Shown in pieces: positions 20,622-31,834 of a DNA stretch of 64,000 bases. How positions within the stretch are numbered: position 1 is the first letter of the stretch; the number at the start of each line of letters is the position of its first letter. Below the pieces are notes generated by a model. That model ran no database searches, had not been told where the DNA came from, and saw only the letters and a list, made by a program, of their open reading frames with translations. Both the position numbers and the translations under genes were made by a program. The stretch is taken from assembly GCA_021495925.1 (NCBI GenBank), contig JAKEKT010000091.1, positions 62,001-126,000 of the forward strand. The letters run 5' to 3'. The DNA comes from Diplodia intermedia (lineage: Eukaryota > Ascomycota > Dothideomycetes > Botryosphaeriales > Botryosphaeriaceae).

Positions 20622-21644
20622 TCACCCACTCCTCTCCCCCCTCAACCAACCCCCATGTCCGCCTACCGACAAATCCACCGACTGGTTTTTGCTCCGCATC
20701 CTGCCGACGTCCAAGCCCTTCTCTCCACTCCCACACCAGCCCCACCTACGGCCAGCACCTCCGGAGCCCGTCGCATCCCCCGACTCTCCCGCGAACGCAC
20801 GTCGCCGAACAACCAACCAGACCAAGCCAAGCAGCACCACCACCGCCGCCGCCGCCACCACCACCACCACCACCACCACCAAACCCAACCCACCGCCACG
20901 TCCCCACCCGCCGGCCCGGGCAGCAACCCTCGCCCCCAGAACCCACGCGGGAAACACCCACGCGAACGCCGCCCTCCGCGCCGCCAGCGAGGCCGACGGC
21001 CCGACGCTCAACGGCGGCGCGCCGACGATGATGTCGTTGCCGGGGATCTGGCTGCGCACGAGGGTGACGGTGAGCAGCGGGCGCACGCCGCGGGGCGGGC
21101 CTCCGCCTCCGCCTCCGCCTCCGCCACCGCCGCCACCGTCGCCGTCGCCGCCGCTTCTTCCGTACCAGCTCTCGCCGTCCGGCCAGATCTCCATCGGCCC
21201 GCCGAAGCCGTCGGGGTCGGTCGCGGCCGACCAGGAGGCGCGGAGCCGGACGGCGGCGGCCCGGGGCGCGAGGTGCCAGGCGAGGAGGGTGGCGTCGGCG
21301 GGGCGGAACCAGGGCGGGAAGGGGAAGGGGAAGGGAAGGATGGATGCCGCCGACGCCGTCGACCCCGGCGCGGGGTCGCCGACGGGGACGACGATGGAGA
21401 TGGGGCCGGAGAAGCGCTGGTCCGGGTGGGCGTTGCGGAGGGCGACGGGCTGTTGGTCGTTGATGATGAGGTATTGCCGGGAGGAGTCGAGGCGGAAGCG
21501 GAGGGCGAAGCTGGAGTAGTCTTGGGCGCCCGTGCTTTCGGACGGCGAGGAGGTGGCGGGGAAGAAGCGGGCGGTTCTTTTTGTTTTTGGTTGTTGGTCA
21601 AAACGGTTGGAAGGCCGTGGGGCGGAAGTGTCGGAAGTGTACAT
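20622..21644 (-). CDS. Unknown protein with a TM helix encoded by a triplet repeat
   Basis: One open frame of 340 aa; I do not recognise the family. The N-terminal half (about 40-185) reads like a folded domain: FALRFRLDSSRQYLIINDQQ, then FSGPISIVVPVGDP, FPFPPWFRPADATLLAWHL, and DGFGGPMEIWPDGESWYG. A poly-Gly run (about 13 residues, 21101-21150) separates it from a short segment. A Val/Ala/Leu-only hydrophobic stretch of about 25 residues follows near residues 258-282, encoded by GTG-type repeats and ending in VVRRR. This is a plausible single-pass TM protein with a cytosolic Gly/Ser tail. The opposite strand is also open for more than 380 codons, because the region is GC-rich and repetitive. 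Strand choice rests on the domain-like text. An upstream exon is possible, since the start lacks a signal peptide. Confidence 0.5.
   Translation of the reverse strand: MYTSDTSAPRPSNRFDQQPKTKRTARFFPATSSPSESTGAQDYSSFALRFRLDSSRQYLIINDQQPVALRNAHPDQRFSGPISIVVPVGDPAPGSTASAASILPFPFPFPPWFRPADATLLAWHLAPRAAAVRLRASWSAATDPDGFGGPMEIWPDGESWYGRSGGDGDGGGGGGGGGGGGGPPRGVRPLLTVTLVRSQIPGNDIIVGAPPLSVGPSASLAARRAAFAWVFPAWVLGARVAARAGGWGRGGGLGLVVVVVVVVAAAAVVVLLGLVWLVVRRRAFAGESGDATGSGGAGRRWGWCGSGEKGLDVGRMRSKNQSVDLSVGGHGGWLRGERSG
20834..20880. repeat. CAC/GCC trinucleotide microsatellite inside the TM-coding region
   Basis: The plus strand reads runs of CAC, GCC and again CAC. On the minus strand this gives Val (GTG), Ala/Gly or Trp runs, depending on frame. 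In the chosen frame it builds the TM helix of the 20622-21644 product. Confidence 0.85.
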
Positions 21645-23090
21645 ACTCGTAGATACGGGTGAGCTCCTTATGTTGGTTGATCAGTCTGGAAGGGAGAGTG
21701 ACGTAGTCGTCGTCGAGCATTGGAGAGGGGAAAAGGAGCCATATCAAAGCAAGACCTAGGGAATAGAGATGGTCAGTATGACCATTCGAGCACAACAGCA
21801 CTTGCATTCATGTACCTGTCCAAAGAGCCAAGAAAAAGTAAAGTGAACACAGCAGCCATGACTTCCAACGCATCATGTTGCCGCGCACGGGGGAAAATGA
21901 TACTAAATGCCCCATGATGGAACACAGTGTTGAGAAGGAAGATGCAGATCAGAGAGCAAGAAGTAGGGGAAACACGTATTCGTAGGGCACCATGACTTAG
22001 GGGATTCGAGCTTAAACTAACCAATGAGCATATAGCCCAGCATCCATACGAGCTAGTTCTGGGCATACGCGTCAGTGCGGGGCGGGAACGAGGGCGTGCG
22101 CGGGGATCATGGGCCGCGCACATTGCTCCAGCCACTGCAATGAGCTGGCAACGGACCCTGCGGCGCCGCGCCATCACGTGCCAGAGTTATAAATGGGAGC
22201 TCCCCCAATTACCGGAAACGAGCCCACGGGGCCGCGTCTCCAGTTCAGAGACATCATCTCGCCTTTGCCACATGTCTGCGTGCTGTTCTCCTATTCTTCG
22301 CTTGCTGTCTCAACGTCTTCTCTCCCCTCACCTCGCAAACCACGCCGTCACTGAACATGAAACAGGGGCAGATGTTCTGAGTTCCGAACCTTATAGCGGT
22401 GCCATGGCCGACGATGCCTCGATGACGTCAAATGGCGGCGACGAGAGCCAGAGCATTCGGCATCTCGGTCACAATCCCATCCCGTTGTCGGCATGAACGC
22501 CGGCTACGCCATGGTGCGTCGGAAAACCATATCCAGCTGCGCCACGTCGGGTTGTAACCATCTCAATTCGAAGTCATCTTCATTGAAGCTGGCTACTCTG
22601 AAAATCGTCCAAGTCATGCATTGCACCGGCAATGGATAAAGGACCCACTCGCCTCGCAAGTCATCAGTACTCCGCATTTCCATGCCTCCATAAAAAGCAC
22701 GCCAGTCGCATATCTCGGTCGCCGGAGAAGCCTTGTGCAGACGAGAAAGAGGATAAACGCCAAATCGCTATGCATGTCAAAGTTATGACAATCCATTCCA
22801 CCCAGCAATGTTCTCGAGCTTTTGAAAAGGAACCCGATCGAAGTCGATGAATTGTGAAACCCCGGGTTGATGAAACTGTTTGCGATACCGCTTGTCCGCT
22901 ACACACGCTGTGGGGAAAAGAAAAACAAAACAAAAGCTGCCACGGTCTCAGCCGGTCATGGGCCCCGGTGCAATTGCCTGTCGATGAAGAAGATAGTTTT
23001 CATCTTCCCAGAAGGGTCGAGAATATGATGAACCAAGAGGTGGAGGATCAGGTGGCCAAGAAAGCCACCTTGAAAACTGTTGCTGGGTCC
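21645..23090. other. Intergenic region with one TATA-linked small open frame
   Basis: About 1.45 kb. TATAAAT at 22188-22194 lies 78 bp before an ATG (22272) that opens a 74-codon frame ending at 22496 (start MSACCSPILR, end NPIPLSA). Nothing homologous is recognised. The rest has no gene-like frame. Confidence 0.35.
22188..22194 (+). promoter_or_regulatory. TATA-box-like element
   Basis: TATAAAT on the plus strand, in GC-rich surroundings and 78 bp before the 22272 ATG, is placed as a core promoter would be. Whether a transcript starts here is unknown. Confidence 0.35.
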
Positions 23091-26000
23091 TTACAGCTCG
23101 ATCGCGTCTTCGAAGCTGTTTCCCTTGTCCTGGTACTTGCCGTTTGGAGTAATGCCACGTTCCTCGCTGTCATCGTCGCTTTGTGTCTCGTCATAGATAT
23201 CCTCCTCATCGTCAATTATATCATCATCGTCTTCTTCTTCTTCTTCTTCTTCTTCATCCTCCTCGTCGTCGTCCTCGTCATCTCCGTCCTCTTCGTCTTC
23301 CTCCCCATCATCCTCATCCAGAATTGCCGGATCAACCTCCTCTTCGTCCATCTCAGTAGTCTCGAGGGCCTGAGCATACTGGTACTGGTCCTCGAATTGG
23401 CTGTTAAACTCTGCATGCTGGCCATACTGAGTTTCAAAGTCTTCCGCAACAGACCGAGTCTCCACGGTGTTGCTGACCTCCATCACTTCGTCATCGTCGT
23501 CCATGTTGGCCGAAGCCACTTCCATCTTGACAGGAGTCTGGCTTTCCTTGACGACATCTTCATCGTCAGACGAGAGTATCATGATCTCGTCGTCTTGCGT
23601 ACCCGTTCCGTTGGGCGTGGGATTCTTGGGAGGTTGTGTTGCGATGAATGGGTTGCTATCCGGAACGACCGAGGTAAACGACTGCAAGGAAGGCATAGCG
23701 CTATTGACCGGTTCAGGTGAAGGTACTTGTTGACGGTAGTTGGACTTTGACGGCTTTGCATCGGTAGGTACTTCGACAGCCTTTCCTTTGCCCTTTTCCG
23801 TGTTCGCCAGCCAACGAGCCCCGCCGTATTCCGAACGAGGCAGAAACTTGCTCTCCCGGCTCCAGTACTTGGGCACTTCTGTAGCTGCTGGCCGCGCACC
23901 CGGAAAGGCGGATGCGCGGAAGCTGCTGTACGACCGAGCAAGGGGGTCGGCGGTCGCGTTCTGAGCAGACTCTGACCTTTCTCTCTCGATCTGCTCCCGA
24001 ATGTTTCGATAGTAGTCGATAGATTCAGACATGGATTTCTGAAGAGCACGGGCTTTAGCAATGGTCGGATCCTGGAGAGCGTACTCGTCGCGGCCCTCCT
24101 TGTTGACAGTACTCGGTGCACTGGTGACTGTTTCCGCGTAACGATTTTCGCCAGTTGGGGTGCGGCTTTGACTGAGTCGATAGTCGCGAGTCCCCATTGC
24201 AATTCTTCTCTTCCTCTCAGGAGGGGTCACTGATTCGCTGTCACCATCCGAGAGAATGGCTTCCTCATCGTCATCGAACTCCCTGTACCGCTTCCTGCCC
24301 CTCCTATCACCATGCACGTCCTCGTAGTTGATACCGAGCGCTCTCAGTCTGAAGTAGTCCGTCTGAGTGGTGCTGATGCGACCGGTGTAGGTGCTTTCCT
24401 TTGGAATAAGAGGATCCCCAGACAGGAATCGCGCGCGGTGTCGAAGAAGTTGAGGCGGCTGTAGGGGGGTTTTCTTCGACTTTGAGATGCGGAATTCGTC
24501 CTTGTTGGGCCCAAGAGCGTCGGACTGCATGCTGCTGCGACGACTGCTATTGCTTGGCGCTGCTCCGGACATCAGGTACGACTGATTCTGCGAGCTAGCA
24601 GGGCGCCGCACATCCCTCTCGAGAATGTCGTGCACTCCAAGGCTCGAGCTGAATGAGCCGCGGAAGAGCCCACTACCGCGCGAGCCGTTGCTAGCAGCCA
24701 ACCTTCTCATACTTGCGCCCATAGTGCTCTTGAACTCTTGCACGTCGGTCTCGATTCCAGCTGGCCCCCGTCGAGAGGCAGCGGCGTTTAGCGCGTCACG
24801 ACGAGCCTTCCTTCGCTCACGTCCGCGGCGCCTAAGCTTTTCCGACCACCAAATGCTTCTCCACTTTTGGCCGTACTTGAACGCAAGACTTTTTGCGCGG
24901 AATTCATCGGCAACCTTCCGGTTTTGCTCTGCTTCAAACTCCCGCATGGCATCCATAATCACGTTGTGTGCCATATGCTCAACGAACTGGCTGAGCAATC
25001 CGACTTTAGGTTGCATGACAAGATTTTCCGTGATCCTGTCGATGGCTAGTCCTGCCTGTCTCTCCTTGCGGGCCTTCTCTTTAGCAATGGCTAAAGCATT
25101 TGCTTGAGGCTGGGCAGGAAGCGCTGTCGGCGCTTGCGCTGGGGGCGGCGTAGGAGCGAGGCTTGACGATGGGGTAAAGCTTGGCGCCGCAGAAGTGAAA
25201 GTAGAAGCCGGGGTGAAACTCGAGGCCTGGAGAGGTTGAACGGGAGTAGCACCAGCTACTGATGGTGTGCTTGTGGCATTCCCAATTGAGAACGGCGCCG
25301 GTGCTTTCGAGACGGGCTCGACGGTAGGGGTGGGAGTAGAAAATTTTGAGGGGTTAAAGGCTCCAAGTGAGGGTTTTGGTGCTTGAGGGCCGAAATCCAG
25401 TGAGGTGGAGGGTGTAGTCGTAGGGAAGGAAGATGCTGGTGCAGGTCTTGGTGCATCATCTTTGGCTAACGCAGAAGGTGCTGATTTCTCAGCAGAGACT
25501 TGCGACGGAGTGAAGCCAAACGGATTTTTATTCTCGTCTGACTTGGCGGTGCCAGGAGTAAAGGAAGGGAACGGGTTGCCTGGCGGCGCAGCAATAGCTG
25601 TGGTCCCCGGGGTAGAAGTCCTCGTAGCAACGGGGGGGAAGCCAAAAATGCTGCTGGGCGGCTGATTTTCCTTTGCAGCCTCCGAATTAGAGCTCACGGG
25701 CGAGAAGCCCAAAGCGCTGCTCTGCGTAGACAGCGGCTGCTTGCCCTGCTCCAAAGCAGCCTTCGACGTCGGGAATAGAGATGGTGTCGTAGTGGAAGCC
25801 GATGACAGGAACGTTGGGCGCTTTGGTGGTGAGCCCGGAGGGGTGTCGCTAGGGTGCTCAAATGAGCTGGTCGGCGTCGTCGATTTCTGAGCTTGTGCCG
25901 GCTGACCGAAAGCTGAAAACGGTGTGGGCTGAGCACCGAGCTGGAATGAGGATGTTTGGGTGGCGGGTGTGGTTGCCGTCGCAGCCGCAGACGCAGGCTT

Positions 26001-28140
26001 TGCGAAAGGAGATGGTGCTGCGGAAAACGAGCCTTGCTGAAAAGGCGAGGAAGTTGCACTGAGACTAGGCACAGCGGTTGTCGGAGTAGAAGCTGCTGAA
26101 ACAGGTGAGAATGGATTGGAAAGAGAAGAGCTTGGTGTGGACTGCATCGAACCTTGGCTGGAAGGTGTGCCAAACCCTCCAAAGCCTGTAGCTGGAGCTG
26201 GACTGGCAGGCTTTCCAAATGCTGATGGAGCAGCCGGTGCGCCGAAGCCAGGTGTAGCTTGAGCGAAGGAGTTTTTGGGTGCTGCGGCAGCTGCGGCGGC
26301 AAATGGATTTGCGGGTTGATTGAAGGACGAGCCAGGCGTCGTCATTGTTTCAGTGTCGGATTCGGAATCCTGGTTGACAAAGAGCGAAGGCTGGGCCCCA
26401 TTGACGTCGATCTCCTCAATCATGCCGCGCTCCTTTGCTTGTTTAATCGTCATGCCACTGACAATGGCGGAATACGTCCTGTTAAATCGTTTGGCTTCCA
26501 CCACCATTTCAGAACGAAACTGCTTCCTTAAGTTCGGGCTCGCTGACGGGAGGATCCTGCCGGGAACAGAACCGAGGTCGACATACTCGGTACCATCTTC
26601 TTTCTCCAGAATTGAGAAATTGTAAGACTCGCAAAACTCGCGCCCTTCTTCATAGTCATCGAAATGCATCACTCTCGCGATCTCATCCAGAGTCCAGTCT
26701 TCAACCCTTTTATCACGACCCATCCGGTAGCCAGTCCAGATGTTGTTGAGTATGGACCGCCTGACCATATTGAAGACCAATTCAGCCACGCAGGCCATCA
26801 GATATGACACCTGGCTTGACTTGATAATTTTGAAGAACCTTCCCGCGTTCGCCTGGGCAATCGGGTGGCTGATTCTAGGATTCAGAGGACCAAGATCCTG
26901 AGAAGTGTCCGATGCCGAAGTGTAAATCTTCAGCGCTGTCTGTACGCGGTGATTCCTGATGATATCTGGCGGCCAGGATTGTATCCTATCCTCAATGTCC
27001 GGGACGATAGCTTCCATTTGGAACAAGATGCTGTAGGCACGGAACTCTGGCTCATTGGGAGAACGGTACCGCGCCCGGTTCTCGTCGTAAAGGGTTATGA
27101 GAGTGAGAAGCGTCTTGTCGAGCTGCTCACGGTCTTGATGCCTATCGTATGACGGAGGGACCTCCTCTTTCGGCAGAGCCATCTGATGTAGGGAGAGAAT
27201 ATGGAAACGGGCAATGCGCTCGAAGCAATCGATCTGTACCCTGATGTCGGGGGTCTTTCTGCATTGTTGAATGGTAAAGTCGTTTCGCACGGCACGAGTC
27301 CGGTCCCAGAGGAACTTGTGCGCCTTCCCGAGATCGTGCTCAGAGAGAATGGCATTGAAAAGGTAGTCGCACGTTTTAGAGAGTGTAGTCGGAGGTCGCA
27401 GGTCGGAGGGAAGCTGCTCTTCCAAGCCAGCAGCGGCGCGTCGGAACTTCTTGATCATGCGGGCCTCCGAAGGCTCTTTCGTGCCGGGCTCCTACAAGGG
27501 ACGGTCAGAATGCGCCTCAGCCGTCCAAGTGAGCCGCGGATCATACCAATTCCATCTCCCAAACATCTTTCTGAACCACGCGTTCCACCCTCTCATACTC
27601 TGCGCACATGTCCGGGCATGTTCCCACGATCGTGATGGCATCTTCCAAGCGGCGCGGTTTATCAGGGTCCTGGATCAATCCGTTCGCGATCGCGTGTTTC
27701 CGTTCGAGAGCGCGGTTCGACTTGAGCTACAGTGCGAAAGGGATAGAGTCATTCTAGTTCTTCTTTCTTTCGACCCGGCGGGAGGGGCAGGGTGAGGGGA
27801 GGAGAAATCAACATACTGTTTCGTAACGCTGAGGCCATGGAAGGCCTGCGGTCGACGCCGGCTGGAACCCGTTGGTCTGCGGGGTCGAATTGTTCGAGTG
27901 ACGCGCCTGCGGACCTCCGAATGTTTGCTTCTGACGGGGGCCGGTGGGCGCGCCTCTAGTCGATGAGCCCCTCGCGGCACCGCGACCGCGACCACCGCGA
28001 AAGCTATGGCCGTTGCCTCCGTCGCTATCGCTGGCATTTGCGGATCCACTGCGGCTGTTGTTGTGCGCTCCGCCGCGGGTGAAGGTCCTTGAGCGGGTAG
28101 GCTTCGCGCGGCCGCGCTCACCTCCGCGCGCTGACGACAT
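23091..28140 (-). CDS. sac3: SAC3/GANP nuclear mRNA export scaffold
   Basis: Three exons, 28140-27817, 27726-27547 and 27491-23091, give a closed frame of 1634 aa. Sac3 is the scaffold of TREX-2, which couples transcription to mRNA export at the nuclear pore. The N-terminus is Gly/Arg-rich (RGGRGRG, RNA-binding-like). The signature GTCPDMCAEYERVERVVQ is at about residues 140-160 and opens the SAC3 domain, which runs to about 480-520 and contains KTCDYLFNAILSE. A Ser/Pro/Ala-rich region with many FG pairs follows (about 560-960), resembling nucleoporin FG repeats. A helical CID-like segment (about 975-1075; VEHMAHNVIMDAMREFEAEQ, then KWRSIWW) should bind Sus1/Cdc31-type partners. The end is a long Asp/Glu run (about 1550-1600). 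Introns are 90 and 55 bp. An in-frame ATG 30 bp further upstream (28170) is an alternative start. Confidence 0.9.
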
Positions 28141-29587
28141 TGCGGTCGGCAGGGTCGTGTTCCGGTTCAACGGTCGGTCGTGCTCATCGGGCGCGACGTG
28201 AAATCGAGTTCAGCTGCAGTGTGGAATGTGTCGCAGGAGAGAGTGGAGCCGGAAACGGTGTGTTGAGCGCGGGTGCGGCGCTTTGTCGCGACCGGGTGAT
28301 GGTAAAAGGCACGCGAAGCTCTGAGCTTGGACGCCCCGCCAAGCACCAACTCCGCGGCCCCAGCCACATTTTCCATACTGGGAAACAATCGCTTCCTCAT
28401 TTCACCTCACTTCGCGTCACCCATGAATTCTCCGTTCACAATGATGTCGCCTAATATGCTGAGTACCTAGTGTTTGTATTAGACCCGAGTGGTCTACCTC
28501 ACGGGATTTTTTATTTTTTTTTAAAAAGAAACCAGGGCTGCTCAGTCACACTACATTGCTCCATTTGGAGGGAAAGTGAGATCATATGCTTACACCTTAG
28601 CTTTGAGTACACCAACGAGAATAAAAGTACACTGGTAGTGATGCGAACAAGCATTCATTACGAACAGTAATATTGGACACATGAAATTTGAATCGCATAA
28701 CTTGACAATGGCTCAAGATTTGATGAGTAAGAAGACCGAGATTGATATTAAGTACCACGACGCCCTGTTGTCACTGTAGCACCACATCTACCAGTGTTTA
28801 ATAGTTAGATCGAATCCATACCACACACTCCATCAGCCCCGTGCTCGTCTGCGCCACTCCCAAAAACACCAAACAAAAGCTCGAAAGCTCGCTCGAACGC
28901 TGGACAGGAAGTAAGAGAAGTGAGGTTCATCCGAAATGAGGAAAATAGTGCCGGGATAGAAGCAAGTGCGCGAACAAGAAGCAATTTTTATCCCCCAGAC
29001 TCCTCTCCGACCGAGATACCCATAGGTTCCCGTAGAGTAGATAGCCAGAAAAAAACAAAGACGAACCGGAACTTTCAACCGGTAGATAGTAGAACAGTTT
29101 GCTTGCGCAATCCTGATGCGAATGTGCCATGCGGTGCGGATCTAGTAATCCAGCAGTAGGCTCGAGCCATCCCACCAACTCCTACGCTTACCGAAAGAGC
29201 ATGATTGTTCCCAAAGAGAAAGGAGAAAATGGCAGCCGCGTAACGAGCTGCTGGCAGCTTTTCGCAGAACAACAAACATTGTTCAGACATTTCCACCCAG
29301 AGACCCAGAGAAGCACGCTAATGCAGAACCTTTGCCCAAAGTCGTTGAAGTCGTAGTCAGTCCGAGGAGGCGACCCCAGATCAATGCCGAGAAATCGCGA
29401 ATGTAGGACGTCACTGCTAATCGGTCATGTCGGCGTCATAATTATACAGGACATTCGAGGAAACGCTGTCGTGAATTTCGTCAAACACGGGACTCGTCGC
29501 GCGAGAAAGAGGCCGAACCAAAGGACGTTCCGACCTGGATATAGAAAGCTTGCGGTAGAGTTGAAACCCTCAATACTGAGCTGGCGC
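28141..29587. other. Intergenic: SAC3 promoter and 3' flank of the next gene
   Basis: About 1.45 kb. The first 300 bp upstream of SAC3 are GC-rich; the remainder (28.45-29.3 kb) is distinctly more AT-rich with T and A runs (for example 28506-28527). No gene-like frame is visible. Confidence 0.5.
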
Positions 29588-31834
29588 CTATCCGTGGTAA
29601 GAGCCGTTCATGTTGTACTGTATGTTTGGATGACTCAACGACCCGGTTCGGAAAGTGTTACTGTACGGCGGCTCGTCATAAGTACTCGATTGGCTCCGTA
29701 TCCCCGGCATTATGGACATGGCACCTGACACGGCCAGAGGCTGACCCATCGCAGGGGATGCTGCCGAGATGCCGCCAACCTGAGGGCCGGGGCTGTAGTT
29801 GTGTTGGGGCGAGAGTTGAGGGTTGCTGCCGAATGAAAAGTTGACGGCGCCAGGGAAGTTTGTACTGGATGGGGTGGCGTAGGAGGTGTTGGAGCTTTGT
29901 GCTAGCGAGGCGGTTGATGAGGGGGAGAAGGACGAATTGGACTGAACCGTTCGCCAGTCGTTGTAATTCGAGGGCTGGCTGACGTAGCTTGGGTCCCGGC
30001 TCATTGGATAGGTAGGGTTGTCCACGTAGTTCGAAGGTTGTTTCGCATCAAAGCCATACCTGTCGTCGTACATCTGTGGAGGCATCATGGACGCTTGCTG
30101 GTACGCGGGTTGCAAGTCGCTTGCATCAGAAAATGGCTTTCCGACTGGCGGCACATAGCCTCGGAATTCGTTGTTGCCCGCAGGGAAGAAGTTGTTCACC
30201 TGCTGCGGCGAGGGATCCGGAAGGCCGTTGGGTTGGGAGTAGTCCCAACCCTGATTCTCGATCTCTAAAGCCCTCGTCGACTGGACCAGGTCTTCTTGCT
30301 CTTGACCATGTTGCGACTTGTGGACATCCTGGACTTCTTGAGTATCGACAGAAGAATCCTGGCGCTGTCGTTTGCGCGATGAGCCGGTACTGGCCTTCTT
30401 GTTTTGGAGAGCGTGCTTAGGGTAGCACTTCATGCTGACCATGGTGTCACCGTCTGACATGATAGGTTAGCTTCTCTGGTAGACTCGCAATAAACAACGA
30501 TCAGCCAACTCACCACAGCCATCAGTGACGTAGTCAGACCAGGACTGTGCAAGCATGTAGATGTCGTTCAAGAACAAATCGCGCTTTCCCTTTCGGTCGT
30601 CACCATTGTGGTTGTCTTGATCGAACTGTAGGACACAGTCCTTGGTGGAGTGCACCAAGAGGTCAATGCCTCCCTCCTTCTGGGCTTGGTGTAACAGGAT
30701 GTGGACACCGAGGACGAGCCGTTCTGTCCGCTTGCATTAGCCTCAGTGACACAACATTAAGGCGCCCGCTTATCGTCGCTTACCGGGTTTCCTGAGATGG
30801 TCAGGCTCCTTGTGCCGGACTTCATCCATGGTTCCACATTCGGGATGCGGCATCGACCTCCACCAATCTTCGTGAGCCGTCGGCCACCACGGGGGAGCAG
30901 CCGGGCCATCTTTGGGTTTGGAGCGCTTCTTTTGACCGGTCTTCTCCGGATCCTGCCTCTTCTTCTTGTCGCTACCGACATAGGGATAATTCGACTGCTT
31001 CTTGGGCTCGATTGCCCTGATCCATGCCTTGAGAATTACCTTGCACGCAAGCTGTTGCATTTGATCGAGACGACGGCCCAGGATATCGAGCACCTGGGAG
31101 CGGTCCTCAATGGGAAAGCGCACGACCTGCTGCTCCTCGGGTTCGATGTCGGCGCCGACAGCGTCGGACCAGTCCTCGTTTTCATCGTCGTCGTCCTCGG
31201 CGAGACTCTGGTTGCGTGAGGTGGAGCGTTGGCGCTTGCGCGAGCGGGGGGGCTCGGCCGCCGGGCTCTTGATCTTGACCTTTGATTTTTCTTGCTGGTT
31301 GCGCACACGCTGATTGGACTGCGACAGACTCGCACGGCGGCTCTCATCGGAGTCGGTCGTCACTTGACTCGCGACTTCGACCCACTCCGATTGTGCGGGC
31401 TCGTCGCTAGCTGTGGCACGGTCAGCAAGGGCTCGTCATCTGTGCGGCCGGCTTCGGCGGCTCGTGCGGGACACCAACCGTAGACCTGCGGGCCACCGCG
31501 GACAAACTGGGGCGGCAGGCTCTCGACCTGCGAGACGAGGGCGCGCCACTGCGGCGTGCGGGCCAGCTGCGGACGGACGTAGTCGAACTTCTCGGAGGGC
31601 AAGACGAAGGCGTCGCCCCGGTCGTCCAGGCCGACGACGACAAAGGCGTGGGCGGCGATGTTGCAGTCGCGGCGAAGGGTATGGGCGAGGGCGCGCGACG
31701 GCGATGGGGCCTAGCGATTAGGGTTAGCGGGGCCGTTTGCTGGCTGGCTGGCTGGGAAATGCGGGGTATTGGTGAGGGCTGATACGCACGGGCGCCGTTC
31801 GCGGTTGTTGAGAGCTAACGCTCTGGGAGCTCAT
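29588..31834 (-). CDS. YDR124W-like helical-bundle (DUF2841) protein
   Basis: Five exons, 31834-31790, 31710-31479, 31410-30784, 30723-30514 and 30453-29588, close to 659 aa. The conserved block is in exons 3-4: IEDRSQVLDILGRRLDQMQQ, then LACKVILKAWIRAIEPKKQ, PPWWP, and HKEPDHLRKPERLVLGVHIL. These are the marks of the fungal DUF2841/YDR124W-like helical bundle, also found in the subtelomeric hrmA-associated cluster of Aspergillus fumigatus, where relatives affect colony morphology. It is flanked by basic KSRKRQRSTSR-type sequence and an acidic stretch. The C-terminal 280 residues are disordered (Ser/Asn/Gln/Tyr-rich), as in many fungal transcription-linked proteins. The function is unknown; a nuclear regulatory role is an inference. 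The second intron uses a weak GTTGGT donor; an alternative GTGTCC donor pairs with the CTAG acceptor. The start at 31834 is tentative; the frame is open further upstream to 31969. Confidence 0.75.

Noticed and set aside
20505..21662. 385-codon open frame on the plus strand
   Set aside because: It lies opposite the 20622-21644 frame and gives mostly His, Arg and Gly/Glu repeats from microsatellites. The minus-strand text looks more like a folded protein.
21995..22075. Possible minus-strand tRNA around a TCGAATCCCC motif
   Set aside because: No A box, D-stem or anticodon stem can be folded at the right spacing.
22854..23720. 288-codon plus-strand frame rich in Leu/Val/Phe
   Set aside because: It is antisense to the acidic tail of SAC3; GAA/GAT runs read in reverse give Phe/Leu/Ile/Val runs that mimic TM segments.
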